DNA of 40,877 nucleotides from a bacterium (GTDB lineage: Bacteria; Patescibacteriota; Patescibacteriia; Patescibacteriales; JAKAJF01): the NCBI GenBank assembly GCA_021788015.1, contig JAJYLD010000009.1:1-40877 (forward strand). Direction: 5' to 3'. The notes below the pieces were generated by a model. The model ran no database searches, had not been told where the DNA came from, and worked only from the letters and a program-made list of their open reading frames with translations. Of this stretch, positions 16,629-25,914 are shown one piece after another. Position 1 is the stretch's first letter, and each line of letters begins with the position of its first letter. A program made the position numbers and the translations under genes.

Positions 16629-19600
16629 ATGAAATTTGTCCATCTTCACAATCATACTCACTATTCCTTGCTCGACGGATTGACGCAAATCGATGAACTA
16701 ATCAAAACGGCAAAAGCCGACGGCGCTCCGGCGGTCGCGATTACCGATCACGGCGTCATGTACGGCGTAATTGAGTTTTACCAAAAATGCAAAAAGGCGG
16801 GAATAAAACCGATTATCGGTGTCGAAGCCTATCTCGCGCCGCATTCGCGTTTCGATAAAAATACAAAAGACGACGAAAGAAGTTATCATCTTTTACTCCT
16901 CGCGAAAAATAATGAAGGTTACAAAAATTTGTTGAAACTGACGACCCTGGCCCATCTCGAAGGTTATTATTACAAACCGCGCATCGACTGGGAAATTTTG
17001 CAGCAACATAGCGCTGGGCTTATCGCTTCGACCGCCTGCTTATCGGGAGAAATCCCGCGTTTGATTTTATCCGGCAAAATCGACAGGGCGAAGCAAAGAA
17101 TAAAAGAGTACAAAGACTTGTTCGGCGCAGGGAATTTTTATCTCGAGGTACAGTCTCATCCCAATCTTGAAGGCCAAGCCGAAATCAACGAAAAAATCAT
17201 CGAGCTCGGACGCGAAATGAATATCCCGATCGTGGCCACCAATGATTTGCATTATATCAAACCCGACGATTACGATGTCCAAGACGTTCTTCTTTGTCTG
17301 CAAACAAAAAAGAAAAAAGACGATCGAGACCGCATGGAAATGCACGGCCGGGATTTTTATTATAAAACGGCGCGCGAAATGAAAGAAGCTTTCTCCGATC
17401 TGCCGGAAGCACTCGAGAATACTTTAAAAATCGCCGAGGCTTGCGACGTCGAAATCGAACTTGGGAAAATTCAGTTGCCCTATTTCGAGGTGCCAGAAGA
17501 TTGCGACGGCAATTCTTATTTAAGAAAATTATGCGAGGCCGGGCTTGAAAAAAGATACGGAAAAAATTACGAAACCGTCGATCAGCAAATCAAAGAAAGA
17601 GTGGATTACGAATTGTCGGTTATCGCGAAAATGGGCTGGCCGTCCTATTTTTTGATCGTCGCCGATTTCGTGAATTGGGCGAAGTCGAGCGGCATCGTCG
17701 TCGGCCCGGGACGCGGATCGGCCGCCGGTTCTTTGGTTTGCTATTTGACCGGAATCACCAACCTCGATCCGCTGAAATACGATTTGCTTTTTGAACGTTT
17801 TTTGAATCCCGATCGCATTTCTATGCCCGACATCGACATGGACTTTGCCGACATTAGGCGCGATGAGGTTCTTCGTTACGTTGAAAACAAATACGGCAAG
17901 GATCATGTCGCGCAGATTATCACCTTCGGAACCATGGCGGCGCGGGCGGCGATTCGCGACGCCGGTCGTGTCTTGGGTTATTCTTACGATTACTGCGACA
18001 AGCTCGCGAAAATGATTCCCATGTTTTCAAAAATTGACGAAGCCCTTGAAAGCGTGGGCGAGTTCCGTGAAATTTATAGAACCGAAAACGAGGCAAAGAC
18101 GGTAATCGATTACGCGAGACGCCTAGAAGGAGTCGCCCGCCACGCTTCAACGCATGCTTGCGGCGTTTTAATCACAAAAGATCCGCTCTCGGAAAATGTT
18201 CCCGTCCAATACGCGTCCTCTTCCGATCGAACCATCGTTTCGCAATATTCGCTCCATCCGATTGAAGATCTCGGGCTCTTAAAGATGGATTTTCTGGGAT
18301 TAAAAAATTTAACCATCATTGAAAACGCGATCAGGATCATTAAAAACACCCGCGGCATTGAAATCGACATCGAAAAAATACCTCTGGACGACAGAGAAAC
18401 TTACAGATTGTTTCAAGAAGGGGAAACAACCGGCGTATTTCAATTCGAATCGAGCGGAATGAAAAGATACCTTAAGGAACTGAAACCGAATGAATTGGAA
18501 GACTTGATCGCCATGAACGCCTTGTACCGCCCCGGACCGATGGAATGGATTCCCGATTATATCGCGGGCAAGCTCGAAAAAAAGAAGCCGGAATATTTGC
18601 ATCCGAAAATGCAGCCGATTCTCGCCAAAACCTACGGCGTCGCCATCTATCAAGAACAGGTTATGCAGATGGCGCGCGATCTCGCCGGTTTTACCATGGC
18701 CGAAGCCGATGTCTTAAGAAAGGCGGTTGGTAAAAAGATCGCAAAATTATTGAACGAACAGAAGGAAAAGTTTATCGACGGTTGCGTCAAAAACGGGATC
18801 TCAAGCCAGCTTGCGGAAAAGATTTTCTCCTTTATCGAGCCGTTCGCCGGTTACGGCTTCAATCGTTCGCACGCCGCTTGCTACGCCATGGTAGCTTATC
18901 AGACCGCGTATCTCAAAGCGCATTGGCCCACCGAATTCATGGCCGCGCTTTTAACCGCCGATCAGGACGATACCGACCGCATCGCCGTCCTGATCGAAGA
19001 ATGCCAAAACATGGGAATCGAAGTGAACCGTCCCGATATCAATCAATCGTTCGATTCGTTCACCGTCGTCACTTCCGGAACGGAAAAAAACGAATTTGTC
19101 AGCGTGAAAGAAAAAGTGAATCACATTCGCTTCGGGCTGAAGGCGATTAAAAACGTGGGCGAACATATTTCCGAAGTCATTATCAAAGAGAGAAAAGCCG
19201 ACGGTCCGTATAAAGACATTTCCGATCTGCTTGAACGCGTCACCGACAAAGACCTGAACAAAAAATCGCTCGAAAGTTTGATTAAAAGCGGGAGCTTGGA
19301 TTCATTCGGAGAAAGGGGACAATTCTTGGGCAACATGGAAAACATACTCGGTTTTTCCAAAGAAATTTCAAAAACACAGGCGAACGGTCAGGCCAGTCTT
19401 TTCGGTGACGCGCCCGCTTTGAATTTGAATCACAAAGTAAGATTAAATCCGGCTCCGGCGACATCGCGCCAGGAAAAATTAGCATGGGAAAAAGAACTTT
19501 TGGGAGTTTATATTTCCGAGCATCCTTTTTTGGAGTATAAAAAATATTTGGCGGGCAAAGATGTGACGTCTCTTTCCGAACTTCCAAAAATTTCCAGAGA

Positions 19601-20180
19601 AGCTTCGCTCAACGTCGCCGGCATAATCACAACCATAAAAAAAATCGTCACTCGTTCGAACGAGAACATGCTTTTCGTCAAGATCGAAGACGCTTCCGGC
19701 AAAATCGAAGTTCTGGTTTTCCCGAGTCTTTTAAAAAGAACTCAGGACATTTGGTGGGAAGGCAAAGCGGTCCTTTGTCAAGGTAAACTGTCCGACAAAG
19801 ATCAAGAGATTAAATTGCTCTGTAACAAAGCCGTGGAAATGAAACCGGACGAAATAGAAAAAACATTGGATGAATTTAAAACCGCTTATTCTGCCGGAAG
19901 AAATAACGGCCATGTTTATGTCAAGAAAGAAGCAAAATCGGAACCGGAAAAAAGAAACGATCTTAAACTTATTTTTAATTTCAGGCCCAATCAAGACGAT
20001 CTGGAAAAATTAAGGACGATTCTTTCGGAACACAAAGGCGAAGACAAGGTTTATTTCAAATTAAAGGACGGAGAAGAAAATAAAATAATAGAAACAGGAT
20101 TCAGGGTTGAAAATAATTTCAAACTTACGGAGAAGATAAACGAAGAATTTAAAGAAGTTATCACGATTTTTGACAGGTAA
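16629..20180 (+). CDS. dnaE: DNA polymerase III subunit alpha
   Basis: 1183 aa; PHP domain MKFVHLHNHTHYSLLDGL, catalytic PDIDMDFAD, VGPGRGSAAGSLV, C-terminal OB region. Confidence 0.97.
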   Translation: MKFVHLHNHTHYSLLDGLTQIDELIKTAKADGAPAVAITDHGVMYGVIEFYQKCKKAGIKPIIGVEAYLAPHSRFDKNTKDDERSYHLLLLAKNNEGYKNLLKLTTLAHLEGYYYKPRIDWEILQQHSAGLIASTACLSGEIPRLILSGKIDRAKQRIKEYKDLFGAGNFYLEVQSHPNLEGQAEINEKIIELGREMNIPIVATNDLHYIKPDDYDVQDVLLCLQTKKKKDDRDRMEMHGRDFYYKTAREMKEAFSDLPEALENTLKIAEACDVEIELGKIQLPYFEVPEDCDGNSYLRKLCEAGLEKRYGKNYETVDQQIKERVDYELSVIAKMGWPSYFLIVADFVNWAKSSGIVVGPGRGSAAGSLVCYLTGITNLDPLKYDLLFERFLNPDRISMPDIDMDFADIRRDEVLRYVENKYGKDHVAQIITFGTMAARAAIRDAGRVLGYSYDYCDKLAKMIPMFSKIDEALESVGEFREIYRTENEAKTVIDYARRLEGVARHASTHACGVLITKDPLSENVPVQYASSSDRTIVSQYSLHPIEDLGLLKMDFLGLKNLTIIENAIRIIKNTRGIEIDIEKIPLDDRETYRLFQEGETTGVFQFESSGMKRYLKELKPNELEDLIAMNALYRPGPMEWIPDYIAGKLEKKKPEYLHPKMQPILAKTYGVAIYQEQVMQMARDLAGFTMAEADVLRKAVGKKIAKLLNEQKEKFIDGCVKNGISSQLAEKIFSFIEPFAGYGFNRSHAACYAMVAYQTAYLKAHWPTEFMAALLTADQDDTDRIAVLIEECQNMGIEVNRPDINQSFDSFTVVTSGTEKNEFVSVKEKVNHIRFGLKAIKNVGEHISEVIIKERKADGPYKDISDLLERVTDKDLNKKSLESLIKSGSLDSFGERGQFLGNMENILGFSKEISKTQANGQASLFGDAPALNLNHKVRLNPAPATSRQEKLAWEKELLGVYISEHPFLEYKKYLAGKDVTSLSELPKISREASLNVAGIITTIKKIVTRSNENMLFVKIEDASGKIEVLVFPSLLKRTQDIWWEGKAVLCQGKLSDKDQEIKLLCNKAVEMKPDEIEKTLDEFKTAYSAGRNNGHVYVKKEAKSEPEKRNDLKLIFNFRPNQDDLEKLRTILSEHKGEDKVYFKLKDGEENKIIETGFRVENNFKLTEKINEEFKEVITIFDR

Positions 20181-20417
20181 AAGATATTTTATTATAATTT
20201 AGAGCATAATCTAAAATTACGATTTTGAGCATTTGGCGCAATACCAAGGCTAAATAAATTTTTCAATTTTCAAAAAATTTTAAATAAGATAGATAAGAAC
20301 AAGAAGAGCAAGAAAATTTTTTTTATTCTTATTTTTTTATTTATCTTCTTGAAAATTGTTTAGAAATTAGAAATTTTATTATTAAGGAGGGTTCATTTTT
20401 TTTCCTCTTCTAAATTT

Positions 20418-21806
20418 ATGGCCAATATCGAAAAAGAAAAAGAGCCGAAAATTAAAACAAGGGCAAGAAAGAAAGCGGTCTCCAAGACGAAAACAAAATC
20501 GGGCGCGAAGAAAAAGATCGCGGTAAAGAGGATAATCACCAAACAAAAAGTAGAAAAAGGAGAAGAACCGATAGTGGAAAAAATCAATGAAGAATTAAAA
20601 AAGGAAGTTACGGAAGTGCCGGCTTTCATAAATGCCAAAATAAACAAAGAGAAGGAAGGGCCGAAAAAGAAAACCGTTTCCGCCAAAGGCCGTTCAATCG
20701 GTCTTTATCGAAAAATCGCTTTTTTGTTTTTGTTTTTGACCGCGGCGCTTTTGGTTTCCGTTTTTTACTTTTCTTTTACGAAAGTCGACATCGTTTTAAA
20801 ATCGAAACTGGAATCGGCGAGCAACAGTTTGATTTTTAATGTTCAGGACAAGGACAAGGGGAACGCAAAAGACGGCGCCGTTTTGGGAATCGCGAAAGAA
20901 ATAGACGCCGAGTACTCCAAATCTTATCAACCTTCGGAAAGCCAGGTAACAGGCGAAGAAGTAACGGGGCAAGTTACGCTCATAAATAATTATTCAAGAA
21001 GCCAGCCTCTTATCGCCACAACACGATTGTTGTCCGCCGACGGCAAGCTGTACCGTTTAAAAAATACGGTAAATGTCCCCGCGGGCGGTTCAATCGTAGC
21101 CGATATTTATGCCGACTCTCCGAGTCCGGATATGGCTATCGGCCCGACGCGATTCACCATACCGGGTCTTTGGGCGGGGATTCAAGATAAAATCTATGGC
21201 CAAAGCTACGCTCCTCTGGTTTATCAAAAAATAAAAAAAGGCACTATCGCCGCAACAGATATCAACAATGCCGTCGTCGATTTAAAAAATTCGCTTTTGG
21301 CAAAAGTAAAATCGGACAATTCGGCGAATTTCAACGGTTACGACCAGATGCTTTACAGTATCGACGACGGTTCGGTTCAAACGCAATTTGACGGAAAAGT
21401 CGGAGAAGAAAAAGACAGTTTTAGCGGGACCATAAAAGCGAAAGTTCTCGTAACGGCTTTTTACGGCAATGTAATTTACAATCTGGCGAAGGAGAAGATG
21501 GAGACAAGCATTCCGGAAAACGAAGAGCTTGTCAGTTTGGATCCGAGCAACTTCGTTTATACGGTTACGAATTTTAATGTCGATCAGGGTCTGGCTACAA
21601 TTAATGTAAATTTTGCGGGAGATATCCGATTGAAAAATGACGCAAACATAATCGATAAAAATAAAATTGTCGGATTGACGAAGGACCAGCTTGACAGTTA
21701 TCTCGACAGCATTCCCGGAATCGATTCTTACACTATAAAATTCTCCCCTCCTTTTCTTGAAAAAGCTCCCGATTTGGCCGATCGGATAAGTATTGAGGTG
21801 AAATAA
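20418..21806 (+). CDS. Membrane-anchored baseplate J/gp47-like protein
   Basis: 462 aa; Lys-rich N-terminus, single TM, then beta-rich region GQVTLINNYSRSQPLIATTRLLSADGKLYRLKNTVNVPAGGSI typical of this family. Confidence 0.6.
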   Translation: MANIEKEKEPKIKTRARKKAVSKTKTKSGAKKKIAVKRIITKQKVEKGEEPIVEKINEELKKEVTEVPAFINAKINKEKEGPKKKTVSAKGRSIGLYRKIAFLFLFLTAALLVSVFYFSFTKVDIVLKSKLESASNSLIFNVQDKDKGNAKDGAVLGIAKEIDAEYSKSYQPSESQVTGEEVTGQVTLINNYSRSQPLIATTRLLSADGKLYRLKNTVNVPAGGSIVADIYADSPSPDMAIGPTRFTIPGLWAGIQDKIYGQSYAPLVYQKIKKGTIAATDINNAVVDLKNSLLAKVKSDNSANFNGYDQMLYSIDDGSVQTQFDGKVGEEKDSFSGTIKAKVLVTAFYGNVIYNLAKEKMETSIPENEELVSLDPSNFVYTVTNFNVDQGLATINVNFAGDIRLKNDANIIDKNKIVGLTKDQLDSYLDSIPGIDSYTIKFSPPFLEKAPDLADRISIEVK

Positions 21807-21835
21807 TTGCTCCGCAGGGCCCTTCGCGGGCGGCG

Positions 21836-22007
21836 GTCCCTTTTTTTAGAAAAAAGGGACGCAAAAAAGCGCTCCCGTTGAAAAATTGCTAAATTTTTCC
21901 GGTATGCCTAACAAAATTTCAAACTCACCCGCCCCGGTGTACCGGGACGGGTTCAAACAGTGAAATTTTGTAACGGCATTTCGAAAAAATTTTTAACGCA
22001 ATTTTTC
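21836..22007. repeat. Composite two-hairpin element, copy 2
   Basis: GTCCCTTTTTTTAGAAAAAAGGGAC hairpin plus a ~128-bp palindrome with core TTTCAAACTC...TTCAAACAGTGAAA; same layout as 6678-6830. Confidence 0.85.
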
Positions 22008-22073
22008 CAAGGTCGCAAAAATAATTTTTATTTATTGCGTTATGAGTTATGCGATATTCGTTACGCGAGGGAG

Positions 22074-22101
22074 TTGACTTTTTAATTTTTTAGAGTAAAA
22101 T
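22074..22101 (+). promoter_or_regulatory. Sigma70-type promoter of the thrS leader
   Basis: TTGACT (22074-22079), 16-nt spacer, TAAAAT (22096-22101). Confidence 0.7.
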
Positions 22102-22106
22102 AAGTT

Positions 22107-22287
22107 ATAGGCGATTGTTGCGTCTACCAAGCGCAAAGCGAAAACTGCCGAAAGGCCTAAGTCTAGTCAAAAGCGCCCCGGTTACGCCGGGGAAACTGGG
22201 TGGAACCGCGAGGGAACAAAAGACCCCGTCCCAGTCCCGTTTACCTGAAATTTAGTAAGGAAAAGCGGGATTGAGACGGGGTTTTTA
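22107..22287 (+). ncRNA. T-box riboswitch leader (Thr) with transcription terminator
   Basis: CTGGGTGGAACCGCGAGGG T-box sequence; CCCCGG-TTACG-CCGGGG Stem III; antiterminator ACTGGG/CCCAGT; competing terminator ACCCCGTC...GACGGGGTTTTT; ACC in a hairpin loop; located upstream of thrS. Confidence 0.92.
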
Positions 22288-22295
22288 ATTTAATT

Positions 22296-22398
22296 TTGAA
22301 TTTTATAATTTTTAATTTTTAAACAATTTTTAATATCAAAATTTTAAAAATTAAAAATTGGAAATTATTTAAAAATTACAAAATTAAAAATTTATAAT
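22296..22398. repeat. AT-rich palindrome between the T-box and thrS
   Basis: Near-copy of 39405-39515. Confidence 0.8.
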
Positions 22399-22413
22399 AA
22401 TATACAAAACAAT

Positions 22414-24186
22414 ATGTCGAAACATGATAAAAAAAATGAAACTGATTTAGAGGTTGTCCGCCACTCCTTATCTCATATCATGGCCAAGGCCGTGAAGGAG
22501 ATGCGGCCGGATGTTAAATTCGCGATCGGACCCGCGATCGAAAACGGTTTTTATTATGATTTTGATTTTGGCGAAAGTAAAATTACAGACGAAGATTTGA
22601 AAAAAATTGAAAAGAAAATGGTTCATACTATAAAACAAAATTTGAAATTCGAAAGAACGGAATCGGATATTGATGAAGCGATTAAAAATGAAAAAAAATC
22701 CGGGCAGGTTTACAAAATGGAATTGGCCGAGGATTTAAAAATTCAAGGCGAGAAAAAAGTGAGCTATTATAAACTGGACGACTTCGTTGATTTATGCCGC
22801 GGTCCGCACGTCGAATCAAGCGGAAAAATTAAAGAGGGAAGTTTTAAACTCGAAAAACTCGCGGGAGCATATTGGCGAGGGAACGAAAGAAATAAAATGC
22901 TAACCCGTATTTACGGTCTGGCCTTTGCGACAAAAAAAGAACTCGATGATTATTTAAAAATGATGGAAGAAGCGGAAAAAAGAGACCACAGGAAACTGGG
23001 GAAAGAGTTGGATTTATTTGTAGTCTCAGAACTGGTCGGACCAGGCATGCCCTTGTATACTTTTAAGGGCGCGCTTATAAGAAGAGAAATAATTAATTAT
23101 TCAAATGAGTTACAAAAAGAAATTGGGTATCAGGAAGTACATACGCCCAATATGAATAAAGCCGAATTATTTAAAATTTCCGGGCATTATGATAAATACA
23201 AAGATGACATGTTTAGAGTAATTTCTAATTATACTGACGAAGAATATTTCCTTAAACCGATGAATTGTCCCCAACATACTCAAATTTACGCCTCACGTTT
23301 GCGAAGCTATAAAGATTTGCCTATTCGTATCGCCGATTTTGCGAATCTTTACCGCGATGAAAAACCGGGAGAATTAAGCGGGTTGACCCGAGTGCGCAGT
23401 TTTTCTCAAGATGACGGGCACAGCTTCTGCCGAGAAGATCAAATTAAAGAAGAATTTTTAGCCGTTTTGGGAGCAATTAAAAAAGCGATGATTACCTATC
23501 AAATGAATTACAGCATAAGGTTATCTCTTTGGGATCCAAACGCTCCCGAAAAATATCTGGGAGAACCATCCGTCTGGGAAAAATCGCAAAAATTGCTTGA
23601 AGAAATTTTAATCGAAAATAAAATAGAATATGTCAAAGCGGAAGGAGAAGCGGCGATTTATGGTCCGAAAATGGATTTAATTTCAAAGGATTCATTGGGA
23701 CGAGAATGGCAAATTTCGACTATCCAACTGGATTTTATCATGCCGCAGAGATTTAAGTTGACCTATATCGATGCTGATGGCAAAGAAAAAACTCCCGTCA
23801 TGATTCATCGAGCCATAGTCGGTTCTCCGGAAAGATTCATGGGTATTCTTATCGAGCATTATGCCGGCGCTTTTCCTATCTGGCTATCCCCGGTGCAGGT
23901 AAAAATTATTTCCGTCGGAGAAGGGCATATAAATTATTGCAACGAACTGGCAAGTGAATTTAAGAAAAGCGGAATTCGCGCAGAAGTCGATGACGCGAGC
24001 GAGACGGTCGGCAATAAAATCCGCAAAGCCGTTCGGGAAAAATATCCGTACATTCTCGTAATCGGAGACAAAGAAATGGGTTCGGAAAATTTGGCGGTTC
24101 GCGACAGGGGAGAACAGAAAACAAGAGAAATCGGAAAGAAAGAATTTATTGAAGAGATTTTGGAAAAGGTTAAAAATAAACAATAA
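22414..24186 (+). CDS. thrS: Threonine--tRNA ligase lacking an evident N-terminal TGS domain
   Basis: 590 aa; RHSLSHIMAKAV and CRGPHV editing-domain motifs, KPMNCPQHTQIY, DDGHSFC class II motifs. Confidence 0.96.
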   Translation: MSKHDKKNETDLEVVRHSLSHIMAKAVKEMRPDVKFAIGPAIENGFYYDFDFGESKITDEDLKKIEKKMVHTIKQNLKFERTESDIDEAIKNEKKSGQVYKMELAEDLKIQGEKKVSYYKLDDFVDLCRGPHVESSGKIKEGSFKLEKLAGAYWRGNERNKMLTRIYGLAFATKKELDDYLKMMEEAEKRDHRKLGKELDLFVVSELVGPGMPLYTFKGALIRREIINYSNELQKEIGYQEVHTPNMNKAELFKISGHYDKYKDDMFRVISNYTDEEYFLKPMNCPQHTQIYASRLRSYKDLPIRIADFANLYRDEKPGELSGLTRVRSFSQDDGHSFCREDQIKEEFLAVLGAIKKAMITYQMNYSIRLSLWDPNAPEKYLGEPSVWEKSQKLLEEILIENKIEYVKAEGEAAIYGPKMDLISKDSLGREWQISTIQLDFIMPQRFKLTYIDADGKEKTPVMIHRAIVGSPERFMGILIEHYAGAFPIWLSPVQVKIISVGEGHINYCNELASEFKKSGIRAEVDDASETVGNKIRKAVREKYPYILVIGDKEMGSENLAVRDRGEQKTREIGKKEFIEEILEKVKNKQ

Positions 24187-24187
24187 A

Positions 24188-24218
24188 AAAGTCGCTCCTA
24201 AGAAGCAACTTTGTTTTT
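24188..24218 (+). terminator. thrS terminator (possibly bidirectional)
   Basis: AAGTCGCTcCTAAGAAGCAACTTTGTTTTTG. Confidence 0.7.
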
Positions 24219-24501
24219 GTAAGCGCAAGAATTTGGACAATTTGCCCTATCCCTTTTTTCGCAATCCTTTAACTTGGTGTAACACCTCGGAAAAGGAAGT
24301 CTACCCCCTTCACAACGGACAGAGCATCCTCCTCCGTGCCTGCATAAACAAATCGTGGACGGAATGGTTTTGGCACGCCCTCCTTTCTATTTTACTCGTC
24401 TCGTACTTCACTAAAGAGCAATTTTATCGCGTATATTTCCTCTCTTGAACACAAACGGTATTTATGTATATAATAATATACATTTTTATTTTTTCCAAAT
24501 T

Positions 24502-25878
24502 ATGAAAACTTACCATATCATTACCATCGGATGCCAAATGAACAAAAACGATTCCGAAAGAGTCGCGAATTATCTCGAAAATTTGGGTTACAAACGGACG
24601 GCCGACGAAAATAAGGCGGATGTTTTGGTGACTACAACTTGCGGCGTTCGCCAATCGGCGGATGATCGCGTGTATGGCTTGATTCCAAGGATAAAAAGAA
24701 TGAATCCGAAAGGAAAAATAATTTTGACCGGATGCTTGGCAAACCGTGAAGATGTGCAAAAACGTTTGGGCGAAAATGTGGATATTTGGATGCCGATTAC
24801 GGAGTTGCCGGATTTAAAAAATAGACTTCATCCAAGAAAATCAAAAATGGAAAGCAGTTTGTCCGGTTATTTTAGGATTAAGCCCAAATACGAATCGAAA
24901 TTCAGCGCTTTCGTACCGATTGGAAACGGGTGCGATAATTTTTGCACTTACTGCGTTGTTCCTTACGCGCGCGGTCGTGAAACCTACAGGTCGGTGGAAG
25001 AGGTGGTGAATGAAGCAAAAAATTTAATTAAAAAAGGCTACAAGGAAATAACTCTGATTGCGCAAAATGTGAATAGCTATATTAGTCCTGCCATTCTGGA
25101 GCCGAAGGCGATAGAATCTCGAGATCCTATCGCTCCCGCTGGTCGCTCCGGGATGACAATCAATTTTGCTCAGCTTTTAAAAATGGTTAACGATATACCC
25201 GGAGATTTTTGGTTGCGCTTTTCCACGAGTCATCCGAAAGATATGAGTGATGAATTGATCGAAACGATGACAAAATGCGAAAAACTCTGTCACCACATTC
25301 ATCTTCCGGCGCAAGCGGGGGACAACAAAGTTTTGAATGCCATGAATAGGAAATATACGAAAGAGCATTACATGGAATTAATTAAAAAGATAAGAAAGGC
25401 ATTAAATAAAAAATCGCAAACCCGCCTGCCGGACGGGCGAGTTTTCAATCCGCCGGTTTCGATTACAACAGATATTATTGTCGGTTTCCCGGGCGAAACA
25501 AAAAATCAGTTTAATGAAACGGCAAAATTATTTCGAGAAGTAAATTTTGACATGGCCTATATCGCCCAGTACAGTCCGCGACCAGGAACCGTTTCGTATA
25601 AAATGGATGATAATGTCTCGCGCGCAGAAAAAAAGAGAAGGGAAGAGGAGCTCAATAAAATTTTAAGAAAAACGGCTTTAAAAAATAATAAAGCTTATTT
25701 GAACAAGATTGTAGAAGTGCTGATTGACGGAAAGAAAAAAGATTTTTATCTGGGAAAAACAAAGACCGCGAAGACAGTTGTGATAAAAAGCAAAAATAAA
25801 ATAAGAACCGGCGATATAAAGCGGGTCAAAATTTATAAAGTCGGAGATTTTGGGATGGAAGGAGAAATTAGTGATTAG
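24502..25878 (+). CDS. miaB: tRNA-2-methylthio-N6-dimethylallyladenosine synthase, with palindromic in-frame insertions
   Basis: TIGCQMNKNDSERV; radical SAM GCDNFCTYCVVPYARGRE; TTDIIVGFPGET; C-terminal TRAM-like region. ATG at 24502 preferred. Confidence 0.93.
   Translation: MKTYHIITIGCQMNKNDSERVANYLENLGYKRTADENKADVLVTTTCGVRQSADDRVYGLIPRIKRMNPKGKIILTGCLANREDVQKRLGENVDIWMPITELPDLKNRLHPRKSKMESSLSGYFRIKPKYESKFSAFVPIGNGCDNFCTYCVVPYARGRETYRSVEEVVNEAKNLIKKGYKEITLIAQNVNSYISPAILEPKAIESRDPIAPAGRSGMTINFAQLLKMVNDIPGDFWLRFSTSHPKDMSDELIETMTKCEKLCHHIHLPAQAGDNKVLNAMNRKYTKEHYMELIKKIRKALNKKSQTRLPDGRVFNPPVSITTDIIVGFPGETKNQFNETAKLFREVNFDMAYIAQYSPRPGTVSYKMDDNVSRAEKKRREEELNKILRKTALKNNKAYLNKIVEVLIDGKKKDFYLGKTKTAKTVVIKSKNKIRTGDIKRVKIYKVGDFGMEGEISD
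25089..25157. repeat. Palindromic element inside miaB coding sequence
   Basis: GCGATAGAATCTCGAGATCCTATCGC core (12 of 13 pairs) with outer CATTCtGGAGC / GCTCCgGGATG. Confidence 0.85.
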
Positions 25879-25914
25879 TCTCTTACTTTGGCGATTTGCT
25901 ATCTAAGTTACAAA

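Noticed and set aside
17529-17906. Several 60-130-aa antisense ORFs inside dnaE, gatB and other CDSs
   Set aside because: Antisense to strong conserved coding regions; no independent signals.
22081-22290. Alternative reading of the thrS leader as a transposon end or attC site
   Set aside because: The T-box sequence, antiterminator/terminator overlap and thrS context explain it fully.
24190-24448. Minus-strand frame rich in cysteine (..TICLCRHGGGCSVRCEGG..CPNSCAYKNKVAS) after an AAAGGAGG site, and a plus-strand 99-aa ORF
   Set aside because: The Cys-rich frame has no ATG/GTG/TTG start and an adjacent GTG frame gives only 35 codons; the nearby hairpin is adequately explained as the thrS terminator. 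The plus ORF overlaps the end of thrS out of frame. Worth only an RNA-seq glance.
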